DNA of 12,950 bases, taken from Paracoccaceae bacterium (GTDB lineage Bacteria; Pseudomonadota; Alphaproteobacteria; Rhodobacterales; Rhodobacteraceae). Shown here piece after piece: positions 6,293 to 12,897 of the stretch. The position numbers and the translations under genes are program-made. Under the pieces are notes generated by a model, which had not been told where the DNA came from, ran no database searches, and saw only the letters and a list, made by a program, of their open reading frames with translations. Positions within the stretch are counted from its first letter, which is position 1, and each line of letters opens with the position of its first letter. Location of the stretch: contig JAKITE010000081.1 in the NCBI GenBank assembly GCA_021648225.1, forward strand, positions 1-12,950, given 5' to 3'.

Positions 6293-8670
6293 TCCGGCTT
6301 GGCCTTTTATTGATATTTTTGCCCGGGGTTCTGGTTGCTCAAACAGAAATAACGGTGCGCTCGGGCGAACATGATACTTTCAGCCGGTTGGTTCTGACCA
6401 TTGATCCCGATACGCCTTGGGAACTGGTGGAAACGCGCGGGGTTATCCGGCTGGTTTTTCCTGATCAGATGCTGGACTTTAAGGTCGAGACGGTGTTTGA
6501 TCGAATTCCTAAAACCCGCTTGACCTCGATTAGTGGCCAGCAGGATGAAACCGGCTCCGTGCTTGAAATTGAAACCCCCTGTGCTTGCGCGGCCAATGTA
6601 TTTGCATTTAACGAAAATTATCTGGTGATTGATATTCAGGATGGCGCGGTTTTGCCTGCACTGGCAACCCGGAATGAAACCCCGCCGCCAGCGGCTTATG
6701 CCTATTGGCAACCTTCGGGGTTGGCACCTTTACCGGTTACGGGACAGGCCGATTTTTTTGAACCGTTAGCCGCGCTGCGCCAGCCCCCCGAATTGATAGA
6801 ACCAGCGGCCGAACCAAATACGGTTTCCGATCTGACCCAAGGTATTATTTCAAATCTGGACAGTGTTATTGATACAAATACAACGCGGTCCGACGTTCCG
6901 CCTGACCCGGAAATGCTTTTGCGTGTGGAAGAGGCGCAAGACCAGTTATTACAACAATTAACCCGTGCGGCTGATCAGGGGTTGCTGGATTTTATCCCGC
7001 CTGACCGGTCCGAACAAGTCGAAGAAACACCGGAAACACCTGAAATACTGCCAGCTGAAGAAGAACAAGCGGTATTGGACCCGGAATTATTACAGCAATT
7101 AAGTGCACGCACCGCATATGATGATGCTGCCGCAAGCGATCTGGCGGCAATTGTCAATGCATTTGCCATGCCACAATGCCTTGACGATGATGTTTTTGAT
7201 ATGACCGGCTGGGCTGGCGAACTGGAATTCTCTGAACAGGTTGCTGCTTTTCGTTCAAATATCTATGGCGAATTTGACAGGGTTGCCGAAGCCGAGGTTG
7301 AAAACCTTGCCAAGCTTTACCTTGCTTACGGTTTGGGGGTCGAGGCCATTTCAACATTGGCAGGCTTGCCGGAAATGCCGAAAAATGGCCCGGTATTGAT
7401 CGACATGGCGCAGATCCTTGACCGTCAGGTCTGGCAGGCTGGCGGCCCGATTTCCAAGGGTGAAAATTGTGGTGGCGCCCATGAAATGTGGTTTCTGGCG
7501 GGCGGCACAGAGCCGGTAGAAATATTTGAGACCCAAGCCATTGTCGAAGCATTTTCACGCTATCCTATTGAAATCCGGTTGCTGATCGGCCCTGGCTTGG
7601 CAAATGCATTGCTGGATGCCGGCGCGTTCGAACCTGCAAATCAGGTTCTGGAAATTATCCGGCGTGCGGCGGTTCCTGAAACCACGCCCATGCAAATGGT
7701 TTCTGCCAGCCTGCTGGAAACTGACGACAGACAAGAAGACGCGGATCAGCTTTATCAACAGGTGGCCGAGGCCCAAGAACCCGAATCGCCCGAAGCTGTC
7801 ATCGCCTTGGCGCGTTCGGCAATTTCGCAAAATTCAGGCATTGCCCAATCCTTGTTGACTGATCTGCAAGCGATTGTTTTTGAACAAAGAGGCACCGCAA
7901 TAGGCGCACAAGCAAGGCTATGGGAAATTCGGGTGGATGCCCGTATCAACGGGCTTGCCAGTGCTTTGAATATGGTTGCTGCGGATAGCGCTGCCGCATC
8001 TGGCAACCCTGAAAAACTTGCAAATATTACTGCTGAAATCCTTGTTGAAACGGTTGCCAGCCAGCAGGGTAACCTTGCCTATGTGACAGCCATTCTGGAA
8101 CACCAGCACCTGTTATCTGACGCGGAATTTGCTGATCCCGCCCGAATTCAGGTTGCTAATCAGCTTGTTTTGCTGGGTTTGCCGAATATTGCGCTCGACA
8201 TTCTGGCCCCGACCTTAACGCGCGATAATCCCGCAGCACAGCAAAGCGCCGCGCGGGCCTATCTGGCGCAATTCCAGCCCGAGCAAGCCTTGAAAATGGT
8301 TGTAAATCTGCCACCGGAACAATCAGTCGAAATCGCGCTTTCGGCGCATCTTCTTTCGGGGAATGTTCAGGAAGCCGCCAAGATACTAGGTAATCCGGCC
8401 TATGCAGATTTTATTGATCCAGGTGCGGCTTGGCGCGCCGGAGACTGGCAAAATGTTTCCGGCAGTGATGATGATCAAGCCATGGCGCAATTTATGCAAG
8501 GCACGGTCTTGCCGATGGAAAACCAGCCCGGCCAGAACCTTGAAAACGGACGGGCATTCTTGACAGATTTGAACATTCCCGAGCAGCCAAACCTGCAAAC
8601 CGCCCGGGATTTGCTGATGATAAACCGCGCCAGCCGGGCCTTTATTGAAGATGCGTTAGGCCGCGAATAA
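6289..8670 (+). CDS. Large secreted helical-repeat protein coupled to motA, function unknown
   Basis: A 793-residue protein starting inside the motA stop (ATGA), so its translation depends on motA. Residues 1-17 (MIRLGLLLIFLPGVLVA) form a signal peptide, so the mature protein is probably periplasmic. Residues 20-118 are rich in beta strands (SGEHDTFSRLVLTID, GVIRLVFPD, NYLVIDIQDG) and resemble an AMIN-like domain, with a Cys pair at 98 and 100. An acidic, Pro/Glu/Gln-rich linker spans about 120-275. From about 290 to 715 the chain looks like tetratricopeptide-type helical repeats (e.g. LLDAGAFEPANQVLEII, LVLLGLPNIALDILAP, LSGNVQEAAKIL), with further Cys at 297 and 394. There is no OmpA-like peptidoglycan domain, so it is not MotB. 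Its place beside motA and a MotE-like gene makes it a candidate MotC-like stator factor, though it is much longer than rhizobial MotC. Confidence 0.85.
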   Translation: MIRLGLLLIFLPGVLVAQTEITVRSGEHDTFSRLVLTIDPDTPWELVETRGVIRLVFPDQMLDFKVETVFDRIPKTRLTSISGQQDETGSVLEIETPCACAANVFAFNENYLVIDIQDGAVLPALATRNETPPPAAYAYWQPSGLAPLPVTGQADFFEPLAALRQPPELIEPAAEPNTVSDLTQGIISNLDSVIDTNTTRSDVPPDPEMLLRVEEAQDQLLQQLTRAADQGLLDFIPPDRSEQVEETPETPEILPAEEEQAVLDPELLQQLSARTAYDDAAASDLAAIVNAFAMPQCLDDDVFDMTGWAGELEFSEQVAAFRSNIYGEFDRVAEAEVENLAKLYLAYGLGVEAISTLAGLPEMPKNGPVLIDMAQILDRQVWQAGGPISKGENCGGAHEMWFLAGGTEPVEIFETQAIVEAFSRYPIEIRLLIGPGLANALLDAGAFEPANQVLEIIRRAAVPETTPMQMVSASLLETDDRQEDADQLYQQVAEAQEPESPEAVIALARSAISQNSGIAQSLLTDLQAIVFEQRGTAIGAQARLWEIRVDARINGLASALNMVAADSAAASGNPEKLANITAEILVETVASQQGNLAYVTAILEHQHLLSDAEFADPARIQVANQLVLLGLPNIALDILAPTLTRDNPAAQQSAARAYLAQFQPEQALKMVVNLPPEQSVEIALSAHLLSGNVQEAAKILGNPAYADFIDPGAAWRAGDWQNVSGSDDDQAMAQFMQGTVLPMENQPGQNLENGRAFLTDLNIPEQPNLQTARDLLMINRASRAFIEDALGRE

Positions 8671-8672
8671 AC

Positions 8673-8692
8673 AATAGGAACCTAATCCTATT
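8673..8692. terminator. Small hairpin at a convergent junction
   Basis: AATAGGA (8673-8679) and TCCTATT (8686-8692) form a 7-bp stem with loop ACCTAA. It lies between the stop of the large plus-strand gene and flgD, and includes the flgD stop codon. The stem is AT-rich and there is no T tract on either side, so any terminator activity would be weak. It is the only structure in the 17-base gap between the converging genes. Confidence 0.35.
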
Positions 8693-9359
8693 CTGCTTCG
8701 CGCATCGAGGTTACCTCATCTGCAAACATTTTGCTGCCATCGGCAAATTGCAAAACTGTTTGGCCCTGAATTAACCGGACCTCGTCAACCTTGCTGAAAA
8801 CAAAGCCGCTGGTTTCCAGAATCACCTCGCCCGAGGATAGGGATTCAACCTTAAACGAAAACTGCTCACCGCTTTGTGCCCGCTGGCCATTGTCCAATAT
8901 TCCGGACCAGTTTGCATTTTCTTCGGCCGGATCAATTGACTGGGTTGCAACAATGGTGCCGTTTTCATTGTAGACCACCAAACGGGCGGCGTCGGCGTCA
9001 CGATGCACAAAGGTTTGCACATCCAGCGGTACATTTTCATAGGGTGCTGTGCCCGCGTTGCGGACCTCTTTACCGATCCACTGGGCCAAACCGCCGGTGG
9101 CACCATTTGCCAGCGCCTCTAATATGCTTTCAAGGTTTTCGTTGGATTTCACCTGTTGTTCCACCGCTGAGAAACTGGCGAGCTGGGCAACAAAAGCAGT
9201 TGATTCAACCGGTTTTAACGGGTCTTGATTGCGCAATTGCGCGGTCAAAAGCGTAAGAAAGGTTTCAAAATCCCCTTCGACGTCGGTTGTGTCGCTGGTA
9301 TCGCCGGTTGAACGGGCAAATCCCGATGATGCTTGGCTTAGTGTATTTACGTTTTCCAT
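8688..9359 (-). CDS. flgD: Flagellar hook capping protein FlgD
   Basis: FlgD sits at the tip of the growing hook and guides the addition of hook subunits. The 223-residue protein carries the family's most conserved part near the N-terminus: FETFLTLLTAQLRNQDPLKP (31-50), then STAFVAQLASFSAVEQQV (53-70). After this comes the cap domain with strand patterns typical of FlgD: ARLVVYNENGTIVATQ (125-140), WSGILDNGQRAQSGEQFSFKVE (151-172) and a C-terminal strand FADGSKMFADEVTSM. The ATG at 9359 is preceded by AGAGAGGT, which overlaps the fliK stop; the gap between the two genes is only 10 bases. It is therefore the second gene of a fliK-flgD operon, a logical pairing for building the hook to the right length. 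Confidence 0.96.
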   Translation of the reverse strand: MENVNTLSQASSGFARSTGDTSDTTDVEGDFETFLTLLTAQLRNQDPLKPVESTAFVAQLASFSAVEQQVKSNENLESILEALANGATGGLAQWIGKEVRNAGTAPYENVPLDVQTFVHRDADAARLVVYNENGTIVATQSIDPAEENANWSGILDNGQRAQSGEQFSFKVESLSSGEVILETSGFVFSKVDEVRLIQGQTVLQFADGSKMFADEVTSMREAE

Positions 9360-9369
9360 TTTGACCTCT

Positions 9370-10605
9370 CTATAAGCGTATATCCAGCCGGTCTCCCGGT
9401 AGATAGGTTAGCTCTGTTTTTAAAACTATTTCGTTCCCAGCCTGATTCTGTCGGGTATCGGATTGGTTATCATTTTCATCTGAAAACTGCCGGTCTTGAT
9501 CCGATTGAAAATGCAAATCTGCTTGACCAAACCCGGCCTTTTCAAAAGCCGCCGCCAAAATATCGGCATTTCGGCGCATCAGCTCAATAATCTCGGGGCG
9601 TTCCGCTGAAACTGTTGCATAAACACCGCTATCTGTGGTGACCATATTGACCACCACGCGGCCCAGTTCTGGCGGGTCGAGCCGGATTTCAATCCTTGGA
9701 TCCGCAGTTTTGGAAATTTGAACCAATATTTGCTGGGAAATGGTTTTTGCCACATTCAAACTTGCGGCATCACCCTGCGCGGCTGGTGCGGTACTGCTGA
9801 CTGCGTGCAATGCACCCATGCGGCCCAATTCGGGTTGTGCCAAAAACAAATCGGGTGAGGCCATTTGGCCAATTTCAAGCGATGCCGGCAGGGCGACCAT
9901 GCCATGGGTTGTTTGTGTCGCTGTGCTTTGGACCTTCTGGGGTGCAACCGGGGGCGTTTGTTCGATCTGTTTGACTGCGATATCCTGCTTATAAACAGAT
10001 AAATCCAGTGATTTTGTTTCTTGAGGAAGTGCCGGAATTTTTTCATTAAGGGGTAAAGCAGACAGGCCGGCCAGCGGCGCAGCGGGTTGCTTTGATGCCG
10101 GATCGGTATTTTGCAATCGGGTTGTAGTGTTGGGCACCAAGTCAGGTGCGGGTTTGGCTGCAAGCATCGGTTCTGAAGCTGGTGCTGATTTTTGTTCTGG
10201 AATATCAACAAGAACCGGTGTTGCCATTGTTTCAGCTGTTTTTCCGGTTGGCAGATCTGCGGTCGACTTGGGCGTCAGGGCTTCCGGGTTGGTGTTTTCA
10301 ACTATATCTACGGATGCCCCGGAAATTTTTGTTCCTGCAATAAATCCCTCCAAGGGGATGACCGGGCTTTCACCTGGTGCTGGTTTTGGCTCAGCTTCGG
10401 GTTTTGTGACCAGGGTGTCATCGTTCAGGCCCTGATTTTCGACGCTTTGCTCTGGTGATCTGTTTGCGGTTTTTATGGCTGCAACAAGGTCGGTAAAGTT
10501 GAGGCTTGGGGGTGTTTGGTTTGCATCCACAGCTGGGGCTTCTGTTTTTGCAACAGCGGTTTCCATTGCAACGGTGCCACCGAATATTTTTCCTGAAAAG
10601 TCCAT
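9370..10605 (-). CDS. fliK: Flagellar hook-length control protein FliK
   Basis: FliK is exported during hook growth, measures hook length and switches the export apparatus to filament substrates. The 411-residue product has the usual two-part build. A long, weakly conserved, Pro/Ala/Thr-rich and probably flexible N-terminal part (1-280) acts as the ruler in this family. A conserved C-terminal domain (about 285-370) contains IEIRLDPPELGRVVVNM (305-321), GVYATVSAERPEIIELMRRNADIL (327-350) and FEKAGFGQADLHF (354-366). This core is the Flg_hook domain. A polar Gln/Asp/Asn-rich tail (367-390) follows and then a short hydrophobic end. The ATG at 10605 has AAAGGT at good spacing. It is the first gene of the fliK-flgD operon and diverges from flgJ. 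Confidence 0.93.
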   Translation of the reverse strand: MDFSGKIFGGTVAMETAVAKTEAPAVDANQTPPSLNFTDLVAAIKTANRSPEQSVENQGLNDDTLVTKPEAEPKPAPGESPVIPLEGFIAGTKISGASVDIVENTNPEALTPKSTADLPTGKTAETMATPVLVDIPEQKSAPASEPMLAAKPAPDLVPNTTTRLQNTDPASKQPAAPLAGLSALPLNEKIPALPQETKSLDLSVYKQDIAVKQIEQTPPVAPQKVQSTATQTTHGMVALPASLEIGQMASPDLFLAQPELGRMGALHAVSSTAPAAQGDAASLNVAKTISQQILVQISKTADPRIEIRLDPPELGRVVVNMVTTDSGVYATVSAERPEIIELMRRNADILAAAFEKAGFGQADLHFQSDQDRQFSDENDNQSDTRQNQAGNEIVLKTELTYLPGDRLDIRL

Positions 10606-10716
10606 TCTATGACCTTTATAAATTTCGCTTGCCTGACAATTGCCGCAAATCCGTTACGAATTATTTACCGAATTCGGTCAGGTTGGTGGAAATCAACAAA
10701 TTATAGGTAAGGTTTT
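10606..10716. promoter_or_regulatory. Divergent promoter region for fliK (left) and flgJ (right)
   Basis: The 111-base gap contains a degenerate CtrA-like pair TTAC-N7-TTAC (10654-10668), a perfect 12-base palindrome ACCGAATTCGGT (10667-10678) abutting it, and an outer inverted pair CCTGAC (10632-10637) / GTCAGG (10677-10682). The flgJ ribosome site AGGTAAGG stands at 10705-10712. The symmetry suits a regulator-bound divergent promoter, but no -10/-35 elements can be named with confidence. Confidence 0.45.
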
Positions 10717-11007
10717 ATGGAAATTTCATCTGGGCCGCCCGTCGGGCCTAATGCCGGGGCAGAACGGGCTGAACGCATTGCGGTGCTTCGCGAAACGGCA
10801 AAAGCGTTTGAAGCATCGTTTTTGGCAGAAATGCTTAAACATACCGGGCTGGGCAAAAGCCGCGAATCCTTTGGTGGCGGCGCCGGAGAGGATGCATTCA
10901 GCAGCCTGCTGGTCAGCGAACAGGCCAAACTGATGGCAGAAAGCGGTGGCGTTGGTCTTGCGGAACACATCTTTAACAGCCTCGCGGCGCGTGAAGGTCT
11001 GACATGA
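10717..11007 (+). CDS. flgJ: Single-domain rod-binding protein FlgJ
   Basis: A 96-residue protein with the rod-binding domain of FlgJ, which helps rod assembly in the periplasm. Visible family features are KAFEASFLAEMLKHTGLG (29-46), a Gly-rich turn (GGGAGEDAF, 53-61), FSSLLVSEQAKLMAESGGVGLAEHIF (61-86) and the helical C-terminal end. The peptidoglycan hydrolase domain of enterobacterial FlgJ is missing; this short form is normal in alphaproteobacteria, which use a separate hydrolase to open the wall. It is not a truncation, since the stop is followed immediately by a coupled gene. AGGTAAGG lies just before the ATG. The stop overlaps the next start by ATGA. Confidence 0.9.
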   Translation: MEISSGPPVGPNAGAERAERIAVLRETAKAFEASFLAEMLKHTGLGKSRESFGGGAGEDAFSSLLVSEQAKLMAESGGVGLAEHIFNSLAAREGLT

Positions 11008-11375
11008 TTTCGGCATTTATGGCGCGCTCCAAGCTGAAACAAATTATGGCATTGATGGAAGAGGAACGGCTTGTTTTGCTAAATGGCCCTTTGTCATCTA
11101 TCACGGAAATTGCCAGTAAACGCGGCGCAATTCTTGATGCGTTGGAAAGCGGAGGTCCGGTTGCCCGGGCAGTTCTGGGCAACGGGGCAAAGCAAATTCG
11201 CAGCCTCGCGATTCAAAACAAAAAGCTGTTTGAGGCCAGTATTGAAGGCATGAAAGCCGCAACCGATACGTTGCAAAAGCTGGAAGAAAATATCGGGGTG
11301 ATGGGAGCCTATACATCAAGTGGTGAAAAGGTTCTGGTTTTGCAGCGGTCTCCTAAAAAGGACCACAGGGTCTGA
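11004..11375 (+). CDS. FlgN-like flagellar chaperone
   Basis: A 123-residue, almost wholly helical soluble protein. Features that fit FlgN, the export chaperone of the hook-filament junction proteins FlgK and FlgL, are the long N-terminal helix with LKQIMALMEEERLVLLNG (11-28), the segment LSSITEIASKRGAILDALESG (30-50), where a Ser/Lys-rich helix of this kind is typical, and a second long helix (62-97). The end (MGAYTSSGEKVLVL, about 100-113) resembles the Y-x-x-x-G tail seen in alphaproteobacterial FlgN-like proteins. Sequence conservation in this family is low, so the call rests mostly on size, helical pattern and position. The start overlaps the flgJ stop (ATGA). No terminator is evident after it before the flagellin leader. 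Confidence 0.7.
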   Translation: MISAFMARSKLKQIMALMEEERLVLLNGPLSSITEIASKRGAILDALESGGPVARAVLGNGAKQIRSLAIQNKKLFEASIEGMKAATDTLQKLEENIGVMGAYTSSGEKVLVLQRSPKKDHRV

Positions 11376-11436
11376 AAATTTCTTGGCAATTTGGCCACGC
11401 ATTTAGGGAAAATTTTCGGTATTCGGGAATGCGGCG

Positions 11437-11451
11437 TTAAGGTTTCATTAT
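11437..11451. promoter_or_regulatory. CtrA-like box, TTAA-N7-TTAT
   Basis: TTAA (11437-11440), seven bases, then TTAT (11448-11451), giving seven of eight core matches to TTAA-N7-TTAA with the right spacing. It lies about 150 bases before the flagellin start, which suits an upstream activator site followed by a long leader. Function is inferred. Confidence 0.4.
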
Positions 11452-11563
11452 GGGTAATCGGGCAGATTGAGCAGGCGAATTCAAAAGAATTGCCGCCCGG
11501 AAATGGGCGTAACGTCAGAACGGCGAAAAGCGGGTTGTGGGAATTACAACCTAAATTGAAACC

Positions 11564-11582
11564 GCAGCGCCGAACGCGCTGC
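11564..11582 (+). promoter_or_regulatory. Hairpin next to the flagellin ribosome site
   Basis: GCAGCGC (11564-11570), loop CGAAC, GCGCTGC (11576-11582): a perfect 7-bp GC-rich stem ending eight bases before AAGGAA. A stem this strong so close to the ribosome site could affect initiation or mRNA lifetime. It is the strongest of the leader's four inverted repeats. Confidence 0.5.
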
Positions 11583-11602
11583 AACGCCGAAGGAAATGCA
11601 AA

Positions 11603-12799
11603 ATGTCTAGCATTCTTACAAATTCCAGCGCCATGGTTGCGCTGCAAACGCTGCAAAGCATCAACAAAAGCCTTGGCTCTACAATGAGCGAAATTTCAAC
11701 CGGTCGTTCGGTTGACAACGCCAAGGATAACGCCTCGATCTGGGCGATTTCACAAACCATGCAATCGGATGTCGACGGGTTCAAGGGCATATCTTCTGCG
11801 CTGGCAACCGGTGGTGCATCGGTGGCCGTGGCACGAACCGCGGCTGAATCCATCACCGATCTGCTGGGTCAGATCAAATCCAAAATTGTTGCAGCCCAAG
11901 ACCCTTCTGCTGATCAGGGGAAATTGCAAACCGATATTGCTGAATTGCGCAATCAGGTTGGCTCCGTTGTCGGTGCTGCCCAGTTTAACGGTTTGAACCT
12001 TGTGGATGGCACCAATGCTTCGGTTAATGTTCTGGCCTCGCTGGATCGTGACGCAACCGGCACGGTTACCGCGTCAAATATTACGGTTTCGGGTCAAAAC
12101 CTGTCCACAGCTGCTGGTGCTGTTAAAGCGGCGCTTGCGGGTTCTGATGGTGTTGGTGGCGATGCCGCAACTGCAGCAATCATTATTGATGCAGCTGGCA
12201 CGGCGGATATTGTTGTTGTTGACGCTGCTTTGGCGGCAGGAGATACGTTTAATGTCACGATTGGTGATGAAACCGTGTCTTATGTTGTAACTGCTGAAGA
12301 TGTGGCAGCCGCCGCAACCGAGGAAGTTGTGGCCAACGGTATTCGCACTGCCATTAACGGCATGTCTGACGCCAATATCACAGCCGATGTTGCAACCGAC
12401 ACCATCACGGTGACCAATGCAGCCGGTGATACAGTGAACATGACTTCTGAAATCGTATCGGTTGGCACTGGCGGGTTGTCTGGCCTTGCGGGCATCAATG
12501 TTGATGATGGCGGCGGCGGTAACTCTGTTCAGGCCTTGGCCGATGTCGAAGCACTGATCCAGACCGCGATTGATGCAGCCGCATCTTTTGGTTCCAGCCA
12601 GGCGCGTATCGAAACCCAAAGCGAATTCGTCAGCAAGCTGACCGATTCCCTGAAGGTCGGCATCGGCGCCTTGGTTGACGCAGATATGGAGGCCGCATCC
12701 GCACGTCTTCAGGCGCTTCAGGTTCAGCAACAGCTGGCGACACAATCGCTGTCTATTGCCAATCAGGCACCGCAGAACATTCTGTCGCTGTTCCGGTAA
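11603..12799 (+). CDS. fliC: Flagellin (filament protein)
   Basis: The 398-residue filament subunit. The conserved N-terminal D0/D1 region (1-135) shows SSILTNSSAMVALQTLQSIN, STGRSVDNAKDNASIWAIS (32-50) and AAQFNGLNLVDGT (125-137). The C-terminal D1/D0 region (about 308-398) shows FGSSQARIETQSEFVSKL and LQALQVQQQLATQSLSIANQAPQNILSLF, the usual alphaproteobacterial ending. The surface-exposed centre (about 140-307) is Ala/Val/Thr/Asp-rich and includes a beta-type module, DTFNVTIGDETVSYVVTAEDV through DTITVTNAAGDTVNMTS (214-282). No Cys is present, as normal for flagellins. The start has AAGGAA eight bases upstream. A hairpin and flaF follow. The symbol fliC is used generically; this gene is also called flaA in related bacteria. 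Confidence 0.97.
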   Translation: MSSILTNSSAMVALQTLQSINKSLGSTMSEISTGRSVDNAKDNASIWAISQTMQSDVDGFKGISSALATGGASVAVARTAAESITDLLGQIKSKIVAAQDPSADQGKLQTDIAELRNQVGSVVGAAQFNGLNLVDGTNASVNVLASLDRDATGTVTASNITVSGQNLSTAAGAVKAALAGSDGVGGDAATAAIIIDAAGTADIVVVDAALAAGDTFNVTIGDETVSYVVTAEDVAAAATEEVVANGIRTAINGMSDANITADVATDTITVTNAAGDTVNMTSEIVSVGTGGLSGLAGINVDDGGGGNSVQALADVEALIQTAIDAAASFGSSQARIETQSEFVSKLTDSLKVGIGALVDADMEAASARLQALQVQQQLATQSLSIANQAPQNILSLFR

Positions 12800-12806
12800 A
12801 TTAACC

Positions 12807-12835
12807 AGCAAGGCGGGGGATTTCCTCGCCTTGCT
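12807..12835 (+). terminator. Stem-loop between flagellin and flaF, without T tract
   Basis: The arms 12807-12818 and 12824-12835 begin AGCAAGGCG and end CGCCTTGCT and form a 12-bp stem with one G-U pair and a 5-base loop (GATTT). No T run follows (ACACCG), so it may act as a partial terminator or a 3' mRNA stabiliser, letting some transcripts continue into flaF. It begins 8 bases after the flagellin stop. Confidence 0.6.
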
Positions 12836-12861
12836 ACACCGATATTCAACAATAATCACAC

Positions 12862-12876
12862 GCCGGTTTTTCCGGC
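12862..12876 (+). repeat. Short inverted repeat upstream of flaF
   Basis: GCCGG (12862-12866), loop TTTTT, CCGGC (12872-12876): a 5-bp GC stem placed eight bases before the flaF ribosome site GGGAGGA. It may form a small hairpin in the flagellin-flaF transcript; it is too short to say more. Confidence 0.3.
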
Positions 12877-12897
12877 AAGGGTGGGAGGATACGCCCC

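Larger units (their letters stand above)
11376..11602 (+). promoter_or_regulatory. Flagellin promoter and structured 5' leader
   Basis: This 227-base gap holds a CtrA-like box at 11437-11451 and then four short inverted repeats in a row: 11478-11491 (AATTC/GAATT), 11494-11509 (CGCCC/GGGCG), 11533-11551 (GGTTGT/ACAACC) and 11564-11582 (GCAGCGC/GCGCTGC). The ribosome site AAGGAA (11590-11595) lies just after the last one. A structured leader fits the known control of flagellin mRNA by FlbT and FlaF in alphaproteobacteria. I could not place a convincing sigma-28 or sigma-54 promoter, so the transcript start is unknown. Confidence 0.5.

Noticed and set aside
6289..8670. MotB as identity of the gene after motA
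   Set aside because: There is no N-terminal membrane helix with the proton-binding Asp and no C-terminal OmpA-like peptidoglycan domain; the protein is also more than twice as long.
11384..11402. A possible sigma-54 element (TTGGCAATTTGGCCACGC)
   Set aside because: The GG and GC pair expected 10 bases apart is not present in the right register.
11553..11576. A possible sigma-28 promoter (TAAA and GCCGAACG) before flagellin
   Set aside because: The spacing is 13 rather than about 15 bases and the second element differs from GCCGATAA in its last three bases. The same bases form the perfect hairpin at 11564-11582.
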